Shown here piece after piece: positions 26,571 to 34,526 of a stretch of DNA of 63,081 bases. The position numbers and the translations under genes were made by a program. Under the pieces are notes generated by a model. The model ran no database searches and had not been told where the DNA came from. It saw nothing but the letters and a program-made list of their open reading frames with translations. The stretch covers positions 1 to 63,081 of the forward strand of contig CAZVZK010000052.1 of assembly GCA_964630925.1 (NCBI GenBank), read 5' to 3'. How positions within the stretch are numbered: position 1 is the stretch's first letter; each line of letters begins with the position of its first letter. The stretch is from RGDT01 sp964630925. GTDB lineage: Bacteria; Planctomycetota; Planctomycetia; Gemmatales; Gemmataceae.

Positions 26571-26930
26571 TCACTTCGGCGCCTGTTGGATCGCCCCCGC
26601 CGCCGGCGCCGTCCCCCCCTGCGCCCGTCGGCGGATGTCCAGCTCGATGGGGCCGAACGTCCCCTCGTGCCGGTGCAGCGTCATGCCCAGCGCGCTGTAC
26701 AGCCGCTTCGCCGTGTAGAAGTTCATGATCAGCCGCTGCGCGACCGGGATCTCCTGCCGCCCTGTGTGGAACGGGTTCGGGTTCAGGCAGAAGTCGATGA
26801 TCACCTCCTCCGCCGTCGAGGTCACCCGCGCGAAGTTCGAGTACGCGATGTGCGCGTCCTTCTCGATCAGCACGATCTCGGCCTGAACGCCGGCCTGCTC
26901 AGCGGCGGTTTTGGCGGTGGTGTCGGCCAT
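26571..26930 (-). CDS. DUF3467 family protein
   Basis: 119 aa, no signal peptide. Core pattern AHIAYSNFARVTSTAEEVII, then DFCLNP and VAQRLIMNFYTAKRLYSAL, matches DUF3467, a small cytoplasmic family of unknown function found across bacteria and archaea. The C-terminal 30 residues (RRRAQGGTAPAAGA) are low-complexity. It is a single gene. Upstream is a 300-bp divergent promoter region shared with the TIGR03000 gene. Confidence 0.8.
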   Translation of the reverse strand: MADTTAKTAAEQAGVQAEIVLIEKDAHIAYSNFARVTSTAEEVIIDFCLNPNPFHTGRQEIPVAQRLIMNFYTAKRLYSALGMTLHRHEGTFGPIELDIRRRAQGGTAPAAGAIQQAPK

Positions 26931-27110
26931 GTCTTCGTCCTCCGTTGAGGGCCGGCCGGCTTTCCGCGCCGGACGTCGCCTCGTACGGGCTCATTATCCG
27001 CCCACGCCGAGGCAACGGCACGGCCGATTCCACGGATTCCGCCCGCCCACCCTGTTCCGGTTGTGACGGCCGTGCCGCGCGAAGCTGTGCCGCCTTTCCC
27101 GCCTTTCCCG

Positions 27111-27139
27111 TTGACGAGGCCACGCCCCAGATTTACCAT
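27111..27139 (+). promoter_or_regulatory. Sigma-70-like promoter of the TIGR03000 gene
   Basis: TTGACG (27111-27116) and TACCAT (27134-27139) are separated by 17 bp. The predicted start near 27146 gives a leader of about 83 nt before ATG 27229, which is preceded by AGGGGAG. Confidence 0.55.
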
Positions 27140-27228
27140 CTACCCCAGCCACCCGGTCTTGCCTAACCCGCACGTCCGGGTGGACCGCTACCCAGCGCAT
27201 AGACCTTCGGACCAGGGGAGAAGACTCG

Positions 27229-27984
27229 ATGTACACTCTCGTTCTGCTCACCGCCATGACGGCCGGTGAGAATGTCGCCGAATTCGGCCTCAAGGGCGGC
27301 GGCGGCTGCAACGGCTTCTGCTACGGCGGCTGCTACGGCTACAGCTACGGCTCCGCCTACTACGGCGGGTGCTACGGGCAGGCCAAGTGGGGCTGCGGCT
27401 GCGGCGGCGGCTGCTACGGCGGCGGCTGGGCCAAGTGCCACGGCGGCGCCTGCTACGGCTCCTGCTACGGCGGCTGCTACGGCGTCGGCTACACCTGCAC
27501 CGGCGGCTGCTGGGGCGCCTCCTACGGCTGCTACGGCCCCGCCCCCTCCTTCAACTGCGGCTGCGGCGGCGGCTACGGCCCGGCCGGCTACAACTGCGGC
27601 GGCGGGTGCGGCGGCTACATGAGCGCCGCCTACGGCGTCCCCGCCCCCGTGATCGGCGTCGGCGCCGCCCCCGCGGACGGCAAGCGCCTCGGCCTCGAGG
27701 ACGCCCCCCTCGGCAACCGCGCCCGCCTCGTCTTCACCCTCCCCGAGGGCGCGAAGCTCTACGTGGACGGCGTCCTCGTCGAGAAGGCCGCCGAGCAGAA
27801 GGCGTTCCGCACCCCCGAGCTGACCCCCGGCCAGCGCTACTTCTACGATGCCAAGGTCGAGCTCTCCAGGGACGGCAAGACCCTGACCGGCACCAAGCGT
27901 ATCTTCGTCACCGCCGGGGCCACCGTCGAGGAGGACCTCACCACGGTCGCCATGCGCGACGAGGTCCTCGTCACCACCAAGTAA
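27229..27984 (+). CDS. Gly/Tyr/Cys-rich protein with C-terminal TIGR03000 domain
   Basis: 251 aa. After a short non-classical N-terminus (MYTLVLLTAMTAGENVAEFG), residues about 22-130 are built almost only of Gly, Tyr and Cys in repeated CYGG-like units, with about 25 Cys. The last 100 residues form the planctomycete-specific TIGR03000 beta domain (ARLVFTLPEGAKLYVDGVLV and then RYFYDAKVELSRDGK). It is probably surface-exposed and cross-linked by disulfides or dityrosine (inference). It has its own promoter and a textbook intrinsic terminator. Confidence 0.8.
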   Translation: MYTLVLLTAMTAGENVAEFGLKGGGGCNGFCYGGCYGYSYGSAYYGGCYGQAKWGCGCGGGCYGGGWAKCHGGACYGSCYGGCYGVGYTCTGGCWGASYGCYGPAPSFNCGCGGGYGPAGYNCGGGCGGYMSAAYGVPAPVIGVGAAPADGKRLGLEDAPLGNRARLVFTLPEGAKLYVDGVLVEKAAEQKAFRTPELTPGQRYFYDAKVELSRDGKTLTGTKRIFVTAGATVEEDLTTVAMRDEVLVTTK

Positions 27985-28007
27985 TCCAGGCCGTCTTCCT
28001 GCCGCAC

Positions 28008-28048
28008 CGGGGCGGGGCGCGACGAGCGCCCCGCCCCGTGTTTTGTTT
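28008..28048 (+). terminator. Intrinsic terminator of the TIGR03000 gene
   Basis: CGGGGCGGGGCGC and GCGCCCCGCCCCG make a 13-bp stem with loop GACGA, followed by TGTTTTGTTT. This is the best rho-independent terminator in the window, 24 bp after the stop codon at 27984. Confidence 0.85.
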
Positions 28049-28138
28049 CGGGCGCGCGGCCGGAGCGTGAGCGGCTCTGGCTGTTGGCGAGCGCGGCCAC
28101 GTCAGCGCCCCGAGTGCCGCGTCAGCACGGAGCCCGGC

Positions 28139-29227
28139 TCACGCCTCGCCGAGGAGCGTCGGCACGCGGTCGCGGAGCATCTCGATCTCCTGGTGCGACT
28201 CGCCCAGGTACGCCAGCAGACGCAGGTCGTCCCGGCTGACGGTGCCGCCGGTGAACAGCCAGGCGCGGACGCGGAACAGCTTGTAGAGCTTCACCAGTTT
28301 GCGGTCGCTGATGAAGATCTTCTCCTCGCGCACCAGCGTCTTCACCAGCCTCTGGAACTCGTCGAACACCTCGCCGGGGAAGTACACCTGGCGGTCGTTC
28401 TGCTCCTCGCCGCGGCCCGCCCGGTGCTTGCGCCCGAACAGGTACGTCAGGTAGCGGTTGGCCTTCAGCACGTCGTCCAGGCTGGCGTGGCCCTCGATCC
28501 ACGGCTTCTGCGCCAGGCCCTTGTACACCTCGCCCTGGAGGCCGGCATCGACCAGCGCGGTGAAATGGTCATTCTGGACGCTGAGGCTCTGGGCCTTGAG
28601 GCAGAAGCGGTCCTTGAGGGCCGCCAGCTCGGCCTGCTCGGGGATCTCGTTGGTGGCCGCGAACAGCACGCGCAGGCGGACGGGCATCGGCACGCCGTCC
28701 TGATAGAACTTGCGCTCGTTGATGATGGTCAGCAGGATGTTGAGGATGGCCGAGTTCGACTTGAAGATCTCGTCGAGGAAGCCGAGGCGGGCGGTGGGCA
28801 GCTTGCCCTGCTCGCGGCGGATGTAGCGGCCCTCGCGGAGCTTGCCGATGTCGATGGGGCCGACGATCTCCGACGGCTCCGTGAAGCGCGTCAGCATGTA
28901 CTCGAAGTAATCGCCCTCGCCGAGGCCGAGGGCGTCCTTGAACTTCAGCACGAGGTCGGACTTGGCGGTGCCGGGGGGGCCGACGAGGAGGAGCGGTTCC
29001 TGGGCGACGGCGGCGACGACCATGAGGTCGATCAGCTCCTGCTTCTGGACGAAGAAGCGCCCCAGGGAGGTTCGGAAGCGGTGCAGGCGGTTGCGGATCT
29101 CATCCGCCTCGGCCTGCAATTCTTCAAAGGGCCAGTCCTCGCGCGGCAGGGCGAGGGGGTTGACGTTCTCGTTCTTGGTGGCGGCGGCCATCTTGGTTGA
29201 ACCTCGCTTGGGTGCTGCTTTTTTCAT
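28139..29227 (-). CDS. MoxR/RavA-type AAA+ ATPase of FtsH ternary system
   Basis: 362 aa. Walker A GPPGTAKS (about residues 78-85), Walker B LGFLDEIFKS, sensor-1 LFAATNE, and the pattern NSAILNILLTIINERKF, as in RavA and other MoxR ATPases, which act as chaperone-like remodellers and usually partner with vWA proteins. A C-terminal helical extension of about 120 residues follows (SDRKLVKLYKLFRVRAWL). Its ATG (29227) overlaps the stop of the upstream gene, so it is the last gene of the operon. No vWA partner is present in the locus. Confidence 0.85.
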   Translation of the reverse strand: MKKAAPKRGSTKMAAATKNENVNPLALPREDWPFEELQAEADEIRNRLHRFRTSLGRFFVQKQELIDLMVVAAVAQEPLLLVGPPGTAKSDLVLKFKDALGLGEGDYFEYMLTRFTEPSEIVGPIDIGKLREGRYIRREQGKLPTARLGFLDEIFKSNSAILNILLTIINERKFYQDGVPMPVRLRVLFAATNEIPEQAELAALKDRFCLKAQSLSVQNDHFTALVDAGLQGEVYKGLAQKPWIEGHASLDDVLKANRYLTYLFGRKHRAGRGEEQNDRQVYFPGEVFDEFQRLVKTLVREEKIFISDRKLVKLYKLFRVRAWLFTGGTVSRDDLRLLAYLGESHQEIEMLRDRVPTLLGEA

Positions 29228-30486
29228 TCGTGCATCATGCGGCCGGCGACCTCGGCGGCGGACAGGCAGACCGCCTCCACGACTGTAAGGACCGAAACGC
29301 CGTAGTGCGTGCTGGTAGTGTATGTGTCGCGGATCGGGGGTAAACCGGCGAAGAGCCGTCGGAAACAGGCGTCCGCCGTGGCGAGCGGCGCCGAGCGGAC
29401 GGCCAGGGCCACCGCCGCGGCAAGGTGGGCCGACTCCCGTGCCGGCAGGCCCGCGCAGTAGACGGCCTCGACAGCGGAGAAGATCGGGGTGGTGAGAGTG
29501 CCCCACCCGAAGCGGAACCACCCATCGGCGACCGCAAGGAGCGCCGTCAGCCGCTGAGGGCCGGCCTGATCGGCCGCCGCCGGCCGGGCGTACAAGGCAC
29601 CCGATACTTCATTCAGGAAGCAATCAGCCTCTTCCCCCATTCGAAATGCCCACATTCCCTCCACGGCGGCGGTAATGAGTGCGGCCAAACAGGTCCGGTA
29701 CCATCCCCCGTGGATGCACCAAGCTTTACCGGCGGAGAGGAGAGGTGACATCAGCTCGGCCAGCCCACGTGCCGTTGCCTGCCGGAATGCCAGGGTCAGA
29801 AGCTGGATCTCTGCCTGAGCATCCTCCGGGCGTTTGACACCGTCCGGCCCTTCCGCGGTGGTGAGGACATGGCGGATTGCTTCCCCAGCAAGCTCTCGGC
29901 TTGGTAGGTCAGGGCGCTCCAGGACCGCCCGATAAATCGACAGAGCCGTCCCGGCCACCCCCCCCGCGAGGAACTGCTTGACCCGGAGACGGATCACCGC
30001 AGGCCGGGTCTCCTGTTGGAGTTCGGCGAGCGCGTTTTCGAAGCCGGATTGCCGTTGACCCCAGGGGTAGGGGTTGATGTGCGCCGAAGGCTCCAGAATC
30101 CGCAGGTGTGAGCGGAGTCGATCTACCACGTAAACGGCCAAAGTCGGCATCCCTTGCACCGCCGCGAGGATCGCCGGCGCGAGCGAGCCGGCGTGGGGCC
30201 TCCCGCCCAACGCCTCCTCGATCCGAAACCGGAAGGCGGCACGTAGCATCTCATGAGCCGCATCGAACCCGTACTCAAGCGCATCGGGGGCTGGCACCCG
30301 CGTCAGGGACTCGGTTAACGCAGAGTGTGCCTCCTCACGCGCCCCCATCTTGGCCAGGGCGAACGCGAACATCAAGTGTGCGTAAGTCGATGTCTCGCCG
30401 CCCGCAGGCTGCCGCGCCACCCACTCCAGCGCACGCCCGCGCAGGTCGAGCAGCCACCGGACGGCATCGGGCTTCACGGGCGTCAT
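29224..30486 (-). CDS. Ternary-system helical protein, paralogue of the 1144-aa protein
   Basis: 420 aa from ATG 30486 (MTPVKPDAVRWLLDL). Aligns by eye along its length with the C-terminal 430 residues of the next upstream gene product: FAFALAKMG vs FAFGLAKLG, YVVDRLRSHLRILEP vs YVVDRLRKHSQILEP, IRDTYTTSTHYGVS vs IRDTYTTSTHFSVS. All helical, TPR-like, no enzyme motif. It is therefore a tandem duplicate lacking the N-terminal 700 residues. GC content and codon use are a little less biased than those of its neighbours. Translationally coupled to moxR (4-bp overlap). Confidence 0.75.
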   Translation of the reverse strand: MTPVKPDAVRWLLDLRGRALEWVARQPAGGETSTYAHLMFAFALAKMGAREEAHSALTESLTRVPAPDALEYGFDAAHEMLRAAFRFRIEEALGGRPHAGSLAPAILAAVQGMPTLAVYVVDRLRSHLRILEPSAHINPYPWGQRQSGFENALAELQQETRPAVIRLRVKQFLAGGVAGTALSIYRAVLERPDLPSRELAGEAIRHVLTTAEGPDGVKRPEDAQAEIQLLTLAFRQATARGLAELMSPLLSAGKAWCIHGGWYRTCLAALITAAVEGMWAFRMGEEADCFLNEVSGALYARPAAADQAGPQRLTALLAVADGWFRFGWGTLTTPIFSAVEAVYCAGLPARESAHLAAAVALAVRSAPLATADACFRRLFAGLPPIRDTYTTSTHYGVSVLTVVEAVCLSAAEVAGRMMHE

Positions 30487-30520
30487 CGCTGCCTCGTCCG
30501 CGCTCCGCGTCTCGCCGGCG

Positions 30521-30594
30521 GGCTGTTGTCGTAGAGCACGCATCTTGCGTGCTTTCTGCGGAGCACGCTGGAAGCGTGCTCTACGACAACAGCC
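30521..30594. repeat. Nested palindromic (BIME-like) intergenic repeat
   Basis: Perfect 21-bp outer arms (30521-30541 and 30574-30594, beginning GGCTGTTGTCGTAGAGCACG) enclose 32 bp. Inside are two smaller hairpins: AGCACGC-ATCTT-GCGTGCT (30535-30553) and GAGCACGC-TGGAA-GCGTGCTC (30561-30581). The structure resembles REP/BIME elements made by REP-type transposases. It lies between the two paralogous genes, 35 bp before the start of the downstream one. Confidence 0.8.
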
Positions 30595-30607
30595 GGCCCC
30601 GTTGACC

Positions 30608-33600
30608 TCACGCCCTCTCCATCGCCATCCGGACGTCGCGGTGGATGCGCCGACGCACCAGGAACTCGTCGTCGTCCAGCCAGCGGCGGGCCTGCGTCCC
30701 CATCGTGAAGTCGTCGCTCACCACCGCCAGGACCACCGCCTCCACCACGTCGAGCTGCGACACGCTGAAGTGCGTGCTCGTCGTGTACGTGTCGCGGATG
30801 CCCTTGAGCTGCTTGAAGACCTCCTCCAGACGCTTCTGCGCCATCTCCACCGGCGCCTGCCCCGCCGCACGCGAGTACGCCTGCGCCAGCTGCGTCTGGT
30901 CGCGGGCGGCCAGCGTCCCGGCCATCAGCATCTGCCGGGCCACCTGCATGATCGCGTCGGCCTGCGTGTCCTTGCCGAAGAAGTACCAGCCGCTCGCCAC
31001 CTGCAACAGGGCCCGCAGCGCCGCCGACCCCTGCTCGCGCTTGTTGAAGTCGATGCCCTTCACGTCCTGGCCTTCCAGCACGAGGTCGGCCATCGCCCGC
31101 AGCACCTGATCGATCTCGTCACGCAGGCCCAGCTTGCGCAGGCTCTTGAAGGCGTTCGACGCCAGCGACTCCAGCGTCTGCAACGCCTGGCCGCCCTTCT
31201 GCGTCTGGATCATCTTCAGGAACCGCGACACCAGCGGGTGCAGCGCCTCCATCCGCCCGAAGTGCCCGGCCACGAACAGCGCCTTCTCCAGGAACTGGGC
31301 GTGCTCGACCAGCTCGGCCACGTCCTTGGCCTCGGGCAGCTCGTCGTAGGTCGGCAGCGACTGGTCGAGCAGCTTGCGGGCGAATTCCTCGCCGACACGC
31401 GGGGCCGCCTCCAGGCCGGCTTTCAGGACGCGCTGACGCTGCGGGGCGCCCTTCGGCCCCTTCGTCTGCTCGCGCAGCAGCTTCTCGACCCGCACCACGA
31501 TCTCGTTGCGGTCGGTCAGGTCGGCCAGCTCGGCGAGGGCCTTCTCGAACTCGTTGATCCGCGCGCCCCAGTGGCGGTACGGGTTGATGCGCGTGTCCGG
31601 CTCCAGGATCTGCGAGTGCTTGCGCAGCCGGTCCACGACGTAGCGGCCCAGCCGCTCCATGTGCTCCAGGTACTCGAGCTGCTCGTTGGGCAGCGGGCCG
31701 GTGTGGGGCTTGCCGTCGAGCGCCTGGCGGATGCGGTAGTCGAAGGCGGTGAACAGCACGTTGTGGGCGTCGTCCTTGCCCGACAGGGCCGCCTTGGCCG
31801 ACGCGAGGCGTTCGCGGGCCACGTCGGCCTCGCCCAGCTTGGCCAGGCCGAAGGCGAAGATCAGATCGACGTAGGCCGGCGTCATGCCGGAGGTGGCGCC
31901 GCCGCTGACCCACTCCTGGCCGGCCTCGGCCAGCTCGACCATCCACTGGCGGACGGCGCGGAAGCGCTGGCTGGTCGGCTGGCCTGCGAACCGCAGGAAG
32001 CTGGGCAGGTCCTGCTCGGGGCGCAGGCCGCTGTGGAAGAGGCGCTCCAGCAGGCGGTCACGCGAGCGGGCCAGGGCCAGCACGTCGCCGCTCGACAGCC
32101 GGGACAGGTGCGACCACGCCAGCCACATCGACCGCACCGGCAGCAGCTTCTCGTGGGCCTCCAGGAAGCGGCTGACCGGGCCGAGCCGCTTCACGAGCGA
32201 CTCGGGCGGCGGCGACTGCAGGCAGGCGTGGACGAGGTAGGCGGACAGCGCGCGGATGTCGGCGGTGGCGGGCTCGGCCTTGGCGATGAGCTTGTCGAGG
32301 TCCTCGCCGGGCACCTCGCGGGTCTTGGCGCCGGCGAGGGTGGCCTTGGTGACCCACGAGCGCGGGGTGCGTCCGCCCTCCTGGGGCGGGACGGCCTGGC
32401 ACTCGGCCAGGAACCACTGCCAGGCCCAGGCGCGGGCGGCGGCCTCGTCGCGCTCCCACAGGGCGTTCATCCAGCAGATGCCGGCGTCGTCCGTGTTGCT
32501 CAGCTGCGTGTTGATGGACGCCATCACCGGCCACGCCTCCTGGCGTTCGGCGGCGTCGAGGCCGCCCTCGTGGGCCAGGAAGGACTCCTCCATCTCGCGG
32601 AGCTGCTTCTGCAACTTGGTCGGCTCGACCTTCTGGACGACGGGCAGGTCCTCCAGGGCGCCCCGGCGGGCCTCGGTGTCGGGGGCCTCCTCGGGGACGA
32701 GCTGGAAGCTGGCGTCCTCGCCGCCGCCCTTGCCGCCACGCTCGCGGGCGGGCTTCTTGTCCTTCTTCTCGTCGCCGGGGGGCTTGCGCGGCTTGGCGCC
32801 GCCCTCCTCGTCGCACACGAACGGCTCGAAGTCGAACTGCGCCGCCTGCATCCAGCCGGACAGGGCCTCGGCGTCGTGGTCGAGGACGTAATCCACCCAG
32901 TCCCACAGCGGGCGGAACGAGTCCTCCGGCAGCGTCTGCGGCGCGAAGCCGTTCTTCCCGTCGGGGTGCAGCCAGACGACCTGGCTGGTGTCCTCGGCGA
33001 GGAGTTTCCGCACCTGGTCGCGGCGCAGCGGGGGGTGCAGCCTCGTCCCCACGGGGAGGAAGAGGTTCGGCAGCTTGAGGAAGTGCTTGTAGGCGATGGA
33101 GTTCTTGAAGATCAGCACCGGCGGCGACTGCTTGGACGACTGGCGCACGCGGACGACGATGACCTTCTTCTTGTCCTTCTCGCCGACGGCGAACGCCAGG
33201 CGGTGCAGCACGTCGTCGCTGGAGTTCTGCACGAAGCGGTTCAGCTCGGCGACGGGGTCGTCGCGCAGCACCCACAGCTCGGCGCCGTCGGGGGAGCCGC
33301 CGGCACGCAGCGCCGGGACCACCTTGATGCGCGGGGCCTCGGTCTTGCTGTCCCTGAGGGTGACGGGGCGTTCGGGCAGGGGGAACTCGGTGACCTCGTA
33401 CACGTCCTTGAAGACGGCCTCGTCGAGCATGGCCCAGCGGCGGGGGGGCCGCACCAGGAGGATCTTGTCGGCGGGGGGCTTGACCTGCCCGAGGAGGGGG
33501 TGGTTGTAGCCCAGCTCGACCCAGATGCGCGGCTGCTTCTCGATGTAGGCGACGGGGGCCTTGTCGCCGCCGATCCGGTCGATCGCGCGCAGCAGCGTGT

Positions 33601-34042
33601 AGTAGGGCGGCCCGACCACCCGCAGGAGCGCGCGCTGGCCCTTCTCGGTCTCGGAGTCGAGCCAGCGGTAGCCCATGCGGTCGTTGCCGAGGCGGAGGGT
33701 CTCGATGACGATACGGCTCAGCTCGGTGGCATCGACGAGGTCGAACAGGACGGGGGTGGAGGCGAGCTGGTCGGGCGCCCAGGCTTCCTTCTCCAGGGGC
33801 AGCGCCTCGGCCCAGGAGGAGACCTCCTCCTTGTCGATGGCGGGGAAGCCCTTGGCGCCCATGACGCCGAGCTTCTTGAGGTCGGCCTGGTTGGTGCGTC
33901 CCAGCGTGGCGGAGGTCTCGACCCAGGCCTGCCCGCCCTCGTCGAAGCCGACGACGGCCCCGGTCTGGCTCATGGCGTTGGGGACGGCCCCGGTGATGAG
34001 GGCGAGGCGGAGGCTGTTGACGTCGGGGAACTTGAGGATCAT
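30608..34042 (-). CDS. Large FtsH-ternary-system protein (fvmX-like)
   Basis: 1144 aa, no signal peptide. The N-terminal 370 residues form an alpha/beta region with RWLDSETEKGQRALLRVVGP and YYTLLRAIDRIGG. A Lys/Glu/Gly-rich linker (about 415-450) leads to a 700-residue alpha-helical, TPR-like region that ends in DTYTTSTHFSVSQLDVVEAV. No nuclease, protease or vWA (DxSxS) motif is visible. Its place between the FtsH and MoxR genes suggests the core adaptor/effector of the system; I recall Pfam families named 'FtsH ternary system domain' for such proteins, and the assignment needs an HMM check. Confidence 0.7.
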   Translation of the reverse strand: MILKFPDVNSLRLALITGAVPNAMSQTGAVVGFDEGGQAWVETSATLGRTNQADLKKLGVMGAKGFPAIDKEEVSSWAEALPLEKEAWAPDQLASTPVLFDLVDATELSRIVIETLRLGNDRMGYRWLDSETEKGQRALLRVVGPPYYTLLRAIDRIGGDKAPVAYIEKQPRIWVELGYNHPLLGQVKPPADKILLVRPPRRWAMLDEAVFKDVYEVTEFPLPERPVTLRDSKTEAPRIKVVPALRAGGSPDGAELWVLRDDPVAELNRFVQNSSDDVLHRLAFAVGEKDKKKVIVVRVRQSSKQSPPVLIFKNSIAYKHFLKLPNLFLPVGTRLHPPLRRDQVRKLLAEDTSQVVWLHPDGKNGFAPQTLPEDSFRPLWDWVDYVLDHDAEALSGWMQAAQFDFEPFVCDEEGGAKPRKPPGDEKKDKKPARERGGKGGGEDASFQLVPEEAPDTEARRGALEDLPVVQKVEPTKLQKQLREMEESFLAHEGGLDAAERQEAWPVMASINTQLSNTDDAGICWMNALWERDEAAARAWAWQWFLAECQAVPPQEGGRTPRSWVTKATLAGAKTREVPGEDLDKLIAKAEPATADIRALSAYLVHACLQSPPPESLVKRLGPVSRFLEAHEKLLPVRSMWLAWSHLSRLSSGDVLALARSRDRLLERLFHSGLRPEQDLPSFLRFAGQPTSQRFRAVRQWMVELAEAGQEWVSGGATSGMTPAYVDLIFAFGLAKLGEADVARERLASAKAALSGKDDAHNVLFTAFDYRIRQALDGKPHTGPLPNEQLEYLEHMERLGRYVVDRLRKHSQILEPDTRINPYRHWGARINEFEKALAELADLTDRNEIVVRVEKLLREQTKGPKGAPQRQRVLKAGLEAAPRVGEEFARKLLDQSLPTYDELPEAKDVAELVEHAQFLEKALFVAGHFGRMEALHPLVSRFLKMIQTQKGGQALQTLESLASNAFKSLRKLGLRDEIDQVLRAMADLVLEGQDVKGIDFNKREQGSAALRALLQVASGWYFFGKDTQADAIMQVARQMLMAGTLAARDQTQLAQAYSRAAGQAPVEMAQKRLEEVFKQLKGIRDTYTTSTHFSVSQLDVVEAVVLAVVSDDFTMGTQARRWLDDDEFLVRRRIHRDVRMAMERA

Positions 34043-34090
34043 TGGGCCACCAGCACCAGGGAGTCACGGGACAGGAACAAAGCAGCAGAG

Positions 34091-34231
34091 ATACCACGAA
34101 ATACACGAAGAGCACGAAAAAGAAGACAAAGAAGCGAAGCAGGCATCAAGTGAGAAGACAATACCGTCCTCCTCTGCCTCTGTTGTCTCTTGTTTGTCTT
34201 CCTTTCGTGTCTTCCGTGTATTTCGTGGTAT
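34091..34231. repeat. Long imperfect AT-richer inverted repeat
   Basis: Arms of about 40 bp (34091-34130, beginning ATACCACGAAATACACGAAG; 34193-34231, ending TATTTCGTGGTAT) flank about 60 bp. Both arms are far richer in A/T than the flanking genes. 'CCACGAAATACACGAA' elements of this kind are common dispersed intergenic repeats in many environmental genomes. It lies in the operon between the 88-aa gene and the 1144-aa gene and would form a long hairpin in the transcript. Confidence 0.75.
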
Positions 34232-34245
34232 GCCTTCTTCAACCA

Positions 34246-34512
34246 TCAGTGCCCCTGGGCCTGGGGCTTGCGTTCGCCCTCGGTCTGGGCCGGGGCCGGG
34301 GCGGCGATCGCCTTGTCCTCCAGGCGCTCCACCTCCACCGTGCCGATCTCCTCGAGCTTCGCCAGCTTCGCGCCGACGATCTTCTCGACCAGCGCCCGGT
34401 GCGCCTGCTCGTGCTCGTGCGGCAGCGACTCCTCGTCGCCCGTCAGCGAGATGATGATATTCTTCTTCCCCGTCTGCGGGTCGGGGATCAGGCGGATGGT
34501 CATTTCGGCCAC
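34246..34512 (-). CDS. Small FtsH-ternary-system protein
   Basis: 88 aa, starting with GTG at 34512 (AGGAG 6 nt upstream); ATG three codons later is possible. It opens with MTIRLIPDPQTGKKNIIISL, two strands of a small alpha/beta or ubiquitin-like fold, followed by an acidic-basic helix (HEHEQAHRALVEKIVGAKLA) and a low-complexity tail. Lies 14 bp after the FtsH gene, so it is cotranscribed with it. Its position suggests a substrate tag or adaptor for the protease (inference); the family is not recognised with certainty. Confidence 0.65.
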   Translation of the reverse strand: MAEMTIRLIPDPQTGKKNIIISLTGDEESLPHEHEQAHRALVEKIVGAKLAKLEEIGTVEVERLEDKAIAAPAPAQTEGERKPQAQGH

Positions 34513-34526
34513 GGTAGTCTCCTGGG

